A stretch of 64,000 nucleotides of DNA from Nemorincola caseinilytica. GTDB taxonomy: Bacteria; Bacteroidota; Bacteroidia; Chitinophagales; Chitinophagaceae. The DNA lies in the NCBI RefSeq assembly GCF_039540515.1, contig NZ_BAABFA010000004.1, positions 62,001-126,000 on the forward strand. The letters run 5' to 3'. The notes beneath the pieces were generated by a model that was given only the letters and a program-made list of their open reading frames with translations, searched no databases and was not told the origin of the DNA. Positions 20,501-32,500 of the stretch are shown in pieces. Numbering within the stretch: the stretch's first letter is position 1; each line of letters begins with the position of its first letter. Made by a program: the position numbers and the translations under genes.

Positions 20501-23500
20501 GATGACGGTTGCGCCCCTGCTGATATTTATACTACTACGGTTACCGTGAACGCCATACCAACAGCCGCACCATCTCAGAACGGTTATATATGCGTTGGCG
20601 GTACAGTGACCCTTACTGCCAATGGTGCGGATGGTGCTGCAACTTATGCATGGTCTGGCGCCGACCTGGTAACTACCACGCTTGCTGCTGTTACAGCTAC
20701 ACCTACTGTTACAGGCGTATACTCGCTTACAGTTACAGATGGTAGTGGTAAGTCGGGTTGCGCGCCTGCCGATATCTATACCGTATCGGTAACAGTAAAT
20801 GACAAACCTATCGCAGCACCTGTTAACGATGGTCCTATATGTGCCGGCGGTACAGTTCAGCTTACTGCTGCTCCTGCTGGTGGTGCTAACACATTCAACT
20901 GGAGCGGTTCGTCACTTTCTTCTTCTTCCGCACAAGATCCTACAGCTACACCTACTACCACAGCTATCTACTCGCTCACAGTGAGCGATGGTAGTACACA
21001 GCCCGGTTGTGCGCCATCGGATGTGTATACCACATCTGTGACAGTGAAGCCGAAACCGGTAGCTACCCCTACCAATAACGGTTATATATGTAATGGTGGT
21101 ACTGCCCAGCTTACAGCGGCCCCATCGGGTGGCGCTACCGTATTTGCATGGAGTGGCTCGCCGATATCATCTGCATCGGATGAGAACCCGACCGCCAACC
21201 CCACTACCACAACTACTTACTCGCTTACAGTAAGCGACGGTAGCGGCGATGATGGCTGTGCACCTGCAGATATATATACTACTACCGTTACCGTGAACGA
21301 CAAGCCGATAGCTGCACCAGTTAACAGCGGCGTACTGTGTAATGGCGGTACTGTGACCCTGAACGCAATGCCGGCCGGTGGTGCGAATACATATTTATGG
21401 AGTGGTTCGGCATTGGCGACCACTACTGCTCAGAACCCCACCGCAACACCGTCTACAGGTACACATGTGTATTCTCTGATGGTAAGCGATGGCAGCGGCA
21501 AGCCGGGTTGTGCTCCTTCGGATGTCTATACTACATCTGTTACCGTGAACCCCGCCCCGTCATTGACAAGCGCTTCGAACGATGGCCCTGTTTGTGAGGG
21601 CATCACGCTGAACCTGTCTGCCAATGGCGCTGCCGATGTTACAGGTTATTCCTGGACCGGCCCTGTGGCTATAACCAATGCTGCTACAGCATCGGCCAGC
21701 GTTCCGTCCTCTACTACTGCGGCCTCGGGTACTTATTCTGTTGCCGTGAACAACGGAACAGGTTCGGGCTGTACTGTTGTCTACACTACTTCGGCCACTG
21801 TTAACACGGTGCCAAGTGTAGCCTCTATAACACCGAACACTACCGACCTCTGCGTTGGTACAACGGTGACGCTCAATGCAGGTACTGCTGCCGGTACGGG
21901 CGTGCTCACATCATACAACTGGAGCGGACCTAACGGCTATAATACAACTACATCAGGTAGTAGCGCTTCTTTCCTGGCCACAACAACGGCTCAGAGTGGT
22001 AACTATAGCCTCACTGTAACATATCCCGGTACCGGCTGTACCAGCCCGGCGGTACAAAGCGCTAGTGTTGCCGTACACAACCTGCCTACATTGGTGAACA
22101 TGACCGCAACACCATCCAGCCTTTGTGTTGGCGGTGTTCTGTCTTTCAATGCAAATGGTGCTGCAGGTTCGGGTTCTCTTATCTCTTACAACTGGAGCGG
22201 CCCTGCCGGTTACAGCAGCACTACCACTACACAGGCACAGGTATACACTACTACTGCTTCCAGCGCATCGGGTGTGTATAGCGCCACTGTTACTTATACA
22301 GGTACAGGCTGTACCAGCGACCCTGTATCGTCAACGGCCGTTACGGTAAATGCGTTGCCAACGCCATACACCATCACAGGTGGTGGTTTCTACTGCTCGG
22401 GCGGTACAGGTGTTGAAATAGGCCTTGATGGTTCCGACCCCGGTATCAGCTACCAGCTTTACAATGGTTCTTCGGCAGTACTGGCACCCAGGACCGGAAC
22501 AGGCAGCGCACTGAACTTTGGCCTTGTCACAGCCGCAGGCACATATTCTATTATGGCCACGGATATGACCACATCTTGCACCAATGACATGAACGATGTT
22601 ACTGTTGTGTCGGTAGGTCCTGTGCCTACTACATATAGTGTAACGGGTGGCGGCGGCTATTGTGCCGGCGGTATAGGCGTGCCTGTTGGCCTGTCTAATG
22701 GTGATGTGGGTGTAGGCTACCAGCTTTATCGCGATGGCTCTACCGTAGGTGGTATAGTATCACTTACTACTGCCGGTGCGTTCAACTTCGGTACATTCAC
22801 TACGCCGGGCAACTATACGGTTATCGCCAATCCCGGCGCTACCTGCTCCAGGACCATGAATAGCAGCGTCAATGTTTCTATCAATCCGCTGCCTAATGCA
22901 TACACTGTTGGTGGAGGTGGTCATTACTGTGCAGATGGTACCGGTGTACATATAACACTCGATTTCTCTGTAGTAGGCATCAATTACCAGCTATACCGTG
23001 GCGCTACCACAGTAGGCAGCCCTGTAGCCGGTGCCAACTCCGGTGCGGACTTCGGCCTGCAGACAGTTGCCGGTACATATTCTGTACTTGCTACTAATAC
23101 CACTACCGGTTGTGTGAACACCATGAATGGTACACCTGCAGTGGCCATCGATGCGCTGCCTGCAGTATTCTCTGTTACAGGTGGCGGCGCATATTGTACA
23201 GGTGGCGTCGGTCAGTCTGTAGGCCTGTCGGGTTCTACTTCCGGTGTCAACTATCAATTGTATAATGGTAGCACGGCTACAGGCTCTGCCGTGGCAGGTA
23301 CAGGTGCTGCCATCAGTTTTGGTACACTCACTGCAACAGGTACATATACCGTTCGTGCTACCAATACATCTACTTCTTGTGTGAACCCTATGAGCGGTAG
23401 CGCTACTATATCTATCAATACACTGCCTGTTGTATATGCTATGAATGGTGGTGGTCATTACTGTACCGGTGGTACAGGAGTGCATGTAGGCATGGTAAAT

Positions 23501-26500
23501 AGCGACCTGGGTGTCGACTACATACTTTACAACGGCTCTACAGCAGTAGATACCATGCCGGGTGCAAGCTCTGGCCTGGACTTCGGTCTGTTGCCAGCCG
23601 GTACATATACTGTTCGTGCTACCAACACAGCTACGGGTTGTGAGCGCAACATGAGCGGTTCTGTTACCGTTATCGCCGATCCGCTGCCTGCTACTCATAC
23701 AGTGACAGGTGGTGGTACCATATGCGAGAACGGTGGTGGTGTTTACATATACCTCGATGGCTCTAATACCGGCATCAGCTACCAGCTTTACAATGGCGCT
23801 ACTGCTGTTGGCAGCGCCCAGGCAGGTTCGTCGCTTGCGCTCACCTTCGGCCCATATACGGCAGGTGGCACATACAGCGTGCTGGCTACCAATACAGCTA
23901 CTACATGTACCAAGGCCATGGCCGGCAGTGCTACTATATATGTGAACCCCGCACCTGTAGCACAAACAGTGACCGGTGGAGGTGGCTACTGCGCAGGTGG
24001 CAGCGGCCAGCCTGTGGGCCTGTTCTCATCGCAGAATGGTATACAGTACCAGTTGTATAACGGTGCGGCCACCGTAGGCGGTGTAGTTATAGGTGATGGT
24101 AACCCCATCAGCTTCGGTGTGTTCACTGCATCGGGTACATATTCGGTACTGGCTACCGACCCATCTAATATGTGTACCAGGGCTATGAGCGGTAGCGCTA
24201 CCATTACTATCAATTCTCTGCCTGTTGCATTCAATGTTACAGGTGGTGGTACATACTGCGCCACTGGTACAGGTGTCAATGTAGGTCTCAGCAATTCTGT
24301 AGTTGGTATCAATTACCAGCTCTATGTAGGCTCGGCCACTGACGGCTCACCTGTTGCAGGTACAGGCACCTCGCTGCCTTTTGGCCTCAAAACAACTACA
24401 GGTACTTATACCGTACTTGCTACTAACGCATCTACAGGTTGCAGCAGCGATATGAGCGGTAGCGCTACAGTAGCTACCAGCCCTGTGCCAGCTACGCATA
24501 TCGTTACCGGCGGTGGTAACTATTGCTCAGGCGGTACAGGTTCTGTTATCGGTCTCGACGGTTCTGACGTAGGTATCAATTACCGCCTCTATATGGGGTC
24601 TACTCCTGTAGGCAGTATAGTAGCCGGTACAGGTGCCGCTATATCTATGGATCCGCAGACAGTGCCCGGCACATACAGCATCATAGCTACCGATGCAGGC
24701 TCTTCCTGCACAGCTACCATGAGCGGCAGCGCTACTGTGGGTATCAACTCTTCGCCATCTGCTTTCGCAGTGAATGGCGGTGGCCACTACTGCGCAGGCG
24801 GCAGTGGGGTAGCGGTAGGCCTCGCAGGTTCTACCATAGGTGTTAATTACCAACTGTATCGTGGAGCTACCGCAATAGGCAGCTTAGAGCCGGGTACAGG
24901 TACTGCCATCTCGTTCGGCAGCCAGACCGTTGCCGGTACATATACCGTACTGGCTACGGCTAGCAATAGCTGTACAGCAGGCATGACAGGTAGCTCTACA
25001 GTTGTTGTAGATCCGCTGCCAACTGCACAGACAATGACAGGCGGTGGCAACTACTGTGCCGGTGGTACAGGTAGGAATGTAGGCCTGCTGTTCGCTAATT
25101 CAGGTGTCAACTATCAATTATATAATGGTGCGGCCACAGTAGGCAGCCCATTTGCAGGCGCCAACGCAAGCCTCGACTTCGGTCTGCAGACGGCCGGCAC
25201 ATACTCTGTACTTGCTACAGATGCAGTAACAGGCTGTACCAATGCCATGAGCGGCACAATAAGTGTGGTAGCAGATCCGCTTCCTGTTGTGCAGACAGTT
25301 ACCGGCGGCGGCAGCTTCTGCTCTGATGCCGGCGGTGTGTCTGTAGGTCTCTCCGGCTCTGAGTCTGGTGTCAACTACCAGTTGTACAGAGGCAGCACAT
25401 CTACCGGTATGCCGGTAGGTGGTACTGGGGCAGCTATCAGCTTCGGCAACCAGACAGTGACAGGTACTTATACTGTGTTCGCTACTAATGCCACTACAGG
25501 TTGCACCCGCAACATGTCGGGCAATGTCAATGTTACTTCAAACCCTGCACCTACCGTATACAGTGTTACCGGTGGTGGTACATTGTGTGCCGGTGCCAGC
25601 GGTTATAATATAGGTCTCTCAGGCTCTGAGAGCAATGTGGCCTACAGCCTTTACAATGGCGCTACCTACACAGGTATCACCCTGAATGGTACGGGCAGCG
25701 CCCTCAACTTCGGCACCTTCACCAGCGCAGGTACTTATACGGTGAGCGCTATGAATACCGGTACTAGCTGTACAAAGGCTATGTCGGGCGGCGCCAATAT
25801 CATCGTTAACCCGCTGCCTACTGTGTATACAGTAACAGGTGGCGGCGCCTTCTGTAATGGTGCTACAGGTGTCAGTGTTGGCCTTAACGGTTCGCAGTCT
25901 GGTGTCAACTACAATATGTACAGGGGCGCTACGCTCGCCACCACTGTAGGTGGTACAGGTTCTGCTATCAGTTTCGGCACACAGACAGTTGCCGGTACAT
26001 ATACTGTTAACGCTGTGAACGCTACTACAGGTTGCTCTAGCAACATGACAGGCGCGGCCGGTGTTACCGTGAATGCACTCCCTGCCGTACAGTCGGTTAC
26101 CGGTGGTGGTAGCTTCTGCATCGGTGGTGCAGGTGTTGCAATAGGCCTGGGTAGCTCACAGTCTGGTGTGCTGTACCAGCTTTACAGCGGCTCTACTACG
26201 TTCGGCTCGGCTGTGGCAGGTACAGGTTCTGCTATCAGCTTTGGCAATGTGGATGTAGCAGGTACATACACTGTTCGCGCTACTAACTATAGCACTAGCT
26301 GCACCAATAACATGACAGGCTCTGCAACAGTTGTTATCAACGATCTGCCTGTTACATACGCTATGACCGGCGGCGGTTCTTATTGCCAGGGCGGTTCAGG
26401 CGTTGCAGTAGGTCTTGCAGGTTCGCAGTCGGGTGTCAACTACCAGCTCTACAATGGCGCGGCTACAGTAGGTTCGGTGGTTAGCGGTACAGGCTCGGCT

Positions 26501-29500
26501 ATCAGCTTTGGTATACAGAGCGCGGCAGGCAGCTATACCGTACTGGCTACCAATGCGTCTACAGGTTGCACCAAAACAATGACAGGTACTTCTACAGTTA
26601 CCATCAATTCTCTGCCTACAGTGTTCAATGTTACAGGCGGTGGTACTTACTGCATAGGCGGCAATGGTGTGAACATAGGTATCAGCAGCACTACCATAGG
26701 TGTTAACTACCAGTTGTACAATGGCGCTACAGCGGTAGGTTCGCCGCTTGCGGGTTCAGGCCTTACAGCCGATATGGGCTTGCAGACAGCTACAGGTACA
26801 TACACTATACTCGCTACCAATATCTTCACCGGTTGTACACGCGCCATGAACGGCAGCGCTACTATAGGTACTACGCCACTGCCTGTTACACAGGCAGTGA
26901 CCGGTGGCGGTAGCTACTGTACCGGTGGTGCAGGTGTGACAGTAGGTCTTGCCAGCTCTGAGAGTGGTATCAGCTACCAGCTGTACCGTGGGGCTACGGT
27001 TACCGGCACTTCTGTGGCAGGTAATGGTTCTGCGCTCAGCTTTGGTACCCAAGGTACTGCAGGTACCTATACGGTACTGGCTACCAATACTACTACCGGC
27101 TGTACTGCTGCCATGAGCGGCGCTGCTACAGTGATAGTGAACGCACTGCCCGTAGCACAGACCGTGAGCGGCGGCGGTAGCTACTGCTCCGGAGGAACAG
27201 GTGTAGTAGTAGGGCTCAATAGCAGCCAGTCCGGTGTTTCTTATCAGTTATACAATGGCAGCACTGCTACCGGTACATCTGTGGCCGGTACAGGTACTGC
27301 CATCAGCTTCGGCAATATGACAGCGGCCGGTACATATTCTGTACGCGGTACCATCACTACCACAGGTTGCGCGTCAGGTATGACGGGTACCGCTATGGTG
27401 ACCGTGAATGCACTGCCCACTGCTTATACAATGACAGGTGGCGGTAGCTACTGCGCAGGTGGTGCAGGTGTTGCAGTAGGTCTCGGCGGTTCTAATACCG
27501 GTGTTACCTATACCCTTTACCGTGGTGCTACGGCCGTTGGCAATGCTTCGGGTACGGGTTCTGCTATCAGCTTCGGCTTGCAGACAGTGGCCGGCAGCTA
27601 CTCGGTATCGGCTTCTAATCCTACTACAGGTTGCAGCAATAATATGAGCGGCGCTGCTATAGTAAGCATCAATGCTATGCCTGCTGCCCAGGTGGTAACA
27701 GGTGGTGGTAGCTACTGCGCAGGTGGCACAGGGCTACATGTAGGTCTTGCACTTACCGAGGCCGGTGTCAACTACCAGCTTTACAGGAATGGCTCTGCCA
27801 TAGGCTCTGCCGTAGCAGGTACAGGCGGTGCCCTCGATCTTGGCCTGCAGGCCATAGCAGGTACCTACAGCGTATCTGCTGCAAATGCTGCTACAGGTTG
27901 TGCTGCCGATATGAGCGGTGCTGTTACCATCAGCGTCAATGCACTGCCATCGGTATACAATGTTAGCGGTGGCGGTAGCTACTGTGCCGGCGGCAATGGT
28001 GTGGCTATCGGCCTTGAAAATTCTCAGAGCGGTGTGCTGTATCAACTGTACAATGGATCGGTTACCAGCGGCTCACCTGTTGCGGGTACGGGCTCGGCTA
28101 TCAGCTTCGGCCTCAAGACAGCGGCCGGTACATACAGTGTAGCGGCCGTTAACCCCACCACGGGTTGCGCTGCCGATATGAGCGGTACCACTACCATCAA
28201 CATCAACTCGTTGCCCGGTTCGTTCACAGTTACCGGCGGTGGCAGCTACTGTGCCGGTGGTACAGGTGTCAATATATCGCTCAGCGGTTCCGGCAACAGT
28301 ATATCTTACCAGTTGTATAATGGCGCTACTGCAGTAGGTACTGCGGTAACAGGTACAGGTGGTGTCATCAGCTTCGGTACACAAACTGCAGCAGGTACAT
28401 ACAGCGTACTGGCTACCAATACCGGTACCGGTTGCACCAAAGCAATGAACGCCACTGCTACAGTTAATATTAATAGCCAGCCTACGGTGTTCACAGTTAC
28501 CGGCGGCGGTGCATATTGCGCCGGTGGCAATGGTGTTACCATAGGTGCCAGCGGTTCTCAGGTAGGTGTCAACTACCAGTTGTACTTCGGTTCTGTTGCA
28601 TCGGGTGGCCTGGTAGCAGGTACAGGTGGTGCCCTCAACTTCGGTCTGAAGACCGCGGCGGGTACTTACTCAGTAGCGGCTACGAACGCTACTACAGGTT
28701 GCGCTGCCAATATGAATGGTTCAGTTGTCGTATCTGTCAATTCGCTCCCTGTTGCACAGACAGTGACCGGTGGCGGTGCATACTGCTCAGGTGGCAATGG
28801 TGTTACAATAAACATGGGTGGTTCACAGACAGGCGTGGACTACCAATTATATAATGGCGCTACATCGGTAGGTATAGCAATGCCCGGTACAGGTACCGGC
28901 ATGTCGTTCGGCCTGCAGACGGCCGCAGGTACTTATTCAGTACTGGCTACCAATGTAGGCACAGGTTGTACAAAAGCTATGACAGGTACACCTGCTATAG
29001 TAGTGAACGCTACACCGATAGCTCAGGCTATGACAGGCGGTGGCTCATACTGCGCCGGTGGCAATGGTGTGGCTGTAGGTATCAGCGGTTCGCAGACAGG
29101 TGTTAACTACCAACTGTACAATGGCGCTGCCACCGTAGGTACTGCCGTGGCAGGTACAGGCAGCTCGCTCAGCTTCGGCCTCAAGACAGCCGCAGGCACA
29201 TACAGTGTAGTAGCAAGCACAAGCGCAGGCTGTGCAACGGCTATGGCGGGTACGTCCACCATCAGCATCAACGCTGTGCCTGTTGCCTTTGCTGTAACAG
29301 GTGGCGGCAACTATTGCTCAGGTGGTGCCGGTTCTGCTGTAGGTCTCAGTGGTTCACAGTCAGGCATCAGCTACCAGTTGTATAATGGTACTGCTACCGT
29401 AGGGACTGCTGTTGCAGGTACAGGTGCTAGTATAGACTTCGGCACACTGGCTGCGGCAGGTACATACTCTGTTCGCGCTACCGATGTCAATACTTCTTGC

Positions 29501-32500
29501 GCTACCGGTATGACAGGCACTGTTTCGGTGAATGTAAATACACTGCCCACTGTATACACTGTAAGCGGTGGCGGCAGCTACTGTGCAGGTGGTACAGGTG
29601 TGAATATATCACTCAGCAATTCGCAGACAGGTATCAGCTACCAGTTGTATAACGGTGCTACTGCATCGGGCACAGCGGTGGCAGGTACAGGTACTGCTAT
29701 CAACTTCGGCAGCAGGACCACTGCAGGTTCTTACACTGTTAAGGCTACCAATACGCTCACAGGCTGCATAGCCAACATGAGCGGTAGCGCAACTATAGTA
29801 GTGAACGCTACACCTGTAGCACAGACCATGACAGGTGGCGGCAACATATGCATAGGCGATGCAGGTGTAGCAGTTGGTATGGCCGGTTCGCAGACAGGTG
29901 TCTCTTACAGGTTGTACAATGGTGCGGCCACTGTAGGTGGTGCTGTAGCCGGTACAGGCAATGCTATCAACTTCGGTACGTTCGCCACAGCGGGTACTTA
30001 CTCGGTACTGGCTACGAACACTACCACAGGTTGTGCATCGGCCATGAACGGTACATCAGTGATAGTAGTGAATACACTGCCTGTGGTACAGACCGTAAGC
30101 GGTGGTGGTAGCTACTGCGCCGGCAGCGAGGGTGTTTATGTAACACTTTCCGGCTCGCAGCCAGGTGTCAACTACCAGCTTTACCGCGATGGTAATATGA
30201 CAGGCTCTGCAGTGGCCGGTACAGGTAGCACACTCAGCTTCGGTCGCCAGACAGAGGCCGGTGCTTACACAGCCGTTGCCATGAACGCTGCCACAGGTTG
30301 CAGCAAGAATATGACAGGCAGCGCTACTGTAAGTATCACTGCTCTGCCAATGGCACAGACCGTGACCGGTGGTGGCGCATATTGCGATGGTACTGCCGGT
30401 GCTCATGTAGGCCTCAGCGGTTCGCAGACGGGTGTAAGCTACCAGTTGTATGTAGGTAGCGTAGCCTCTGGTACTGCAGTGGCCGGTACAGGTTCCGTTC
30501 TCGACCTCGGTGCGAGGACCACAGCAGGTATCTATACCGTGAAGGCTACCAGCACTGCCGGTTGCACTAATACAATGAGCAACAGCGTAGCGATAAATGT
30601 AAATGCCCTGCCTGCTATGCATAGCGTAACAGGTGGCGGTAGCTACTGCAATGGTGGTACAGGTGTTGTTATAGGTACAGATGGCTCCGATATAGATGTG
30701 AACTACATCCTGTATCGTGGTGCTGATGCCATAGCCACTGTGGCCGGTACTAACAGTGCCATATCATTCGGTCTGCAGACCGGCGCCGGCAACTACACAG
30801 TAGTAGCACAGAATGCCGCTACTAGCTGCACCAGGACCATGACGGGCGCCGCTTCGGTGACCGTAGATGCCCTGCCTGCTGCCTATGCCGTAGCATCTGC
30901 TGCGGGTAGCTACTGCGCAGGTGGTGCCGGTGTAACGGTGACACTGGGTGGTTCTCAGGCCGGTGTTACTTACCTGCTGTATAATGGTACTGCACAGGTA
31001 GGCTCGGTAACAGGCACAGGTACAGGCAGCATCAGTTTCGGTGCACAGACCGTTGCCGGTACATACACTGTTAAGGCCATCAACAATACTACAGGCTGCA
31101 TGCGCGATATGACGGGTAGCGCAACTATCAGCATCAACCCGCTGCCTGCTTCATACTCTGTTGCAGGTGGTGGTACATTGTGCGAAGGTGGTGCAGGTGT
31201 GGCTATCGGCCTCACTTCATCACAGGCCGGTATCAATTATATACTGAGGCAGGGTAGTACTACCGTTGCTACGGTTCCGGGTACAGGTTCGCCTGTTACC
31301 TTCGGCTCACACTCGGTAAGCGGTACATACAACGTAGTAGCAGTGAACACCGCTACCGGCTGTACCCGCACCATGAGCGGAACCGCTATAGTAGTAGTGA
31401 ACCAACTGCCTGCCGCTTACAATGTAACGGGTGGTGGTAGCTACTGCACCGGTGGCAATGGTGTACAGGTAGGTCTCAGCAACTCACAGCTTAGTGTCAA
31501 TTACCAGCTCTATAAAGATGGTACTGCGATAGGGGTACCTGTAGCAGGTAATGGTTCTGCTATAAGCCTCGGTACTCATACAGGTGCCGGTACTTATACT
31601 GTAATGGCCATGAACACCCTCACATCATGCGCTCGTGTTATGAGTGGTGCGGCTACTATATCCATCAATACACTGCCCGATGCAGTTACCGTAACAGGTG
31701 GTGGCAGCTTCTGCGCAGGTGGTACAGGCGTTACCATCGGTCTTGCCAACTCTGCAAGCGGCGTTTCTTACCGTCTCTACAGGGGTGCTACGGCCCTGGC
31801 ATCTGTAACAGGTGTCAATGGCCCGCTCAGCTTCGGTACATATAGTGTGGCCGGTGTTTACTCGGTATCGGCTGTTAACACCACTACAGGTTGTGCCAGC
31901 GCTATGAGCGGCACAGCTACAGTATCGGTGAATGCACTGCCTGTTGCACAGACAATGACAGGTGGTGGCAGCTACTGCGCAGGTGGTACAGGTGTTGCCA
32001 TAGGTATGGCCTCATCGCAGACAGGTGTCGCCTACCAGCTCTACATGGGTAGCACTGCAATAGGTGCTCCTGTTACAGGCAACGGCTCGGCCATCACATT
32101 TGGCGAGCAGGTGGCTGAGGGCAGCTACTCTGTAATGGCTACAAGCATTGCATCTTGTACACGCGCTATGAGCGGTACTGCCAGCATCAGCATCACTCCG
32201 GTATCGGTACCATCGGTATCGCTGTCGGGTAGCGCTGCAGGCGCTGTGTGTGCAGGTTCTGAAGTGACCTATACTGCTACTGGTGTAAATGGTGGTACAT
32301 CTGCTGCTTACCAGTGGATGGTGAACGGTTCTCCTGTAGGTGTAGGCGCTACGGCATATACATATGCACCTGCCAATGGCGACATAGTGAGCGTACAGCT
32401 CACCAGCAGCGCTGCATGTGCAATGCCTGCTACGGCCTCTGCATCAATGACCATGACGGTGAATGCCAATGTGACACCATCTGTAAGCATCACTGCCGAT

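Noticed and set aside
22991..23965. A 324-codon minus-strand open frame inside the giant gene
   Set aside because: It is an antisense shadow of repeat B; it repeats the same Cys/Ser/Thr-rich nonsense pattern with each unit.
22361..32200. Assembly collapse or misassembly in the repeat B array
   Set aside because: The frame stays open for 37 units and each unit has private differences, so the order looks genuine, though copy number would still need long reads.
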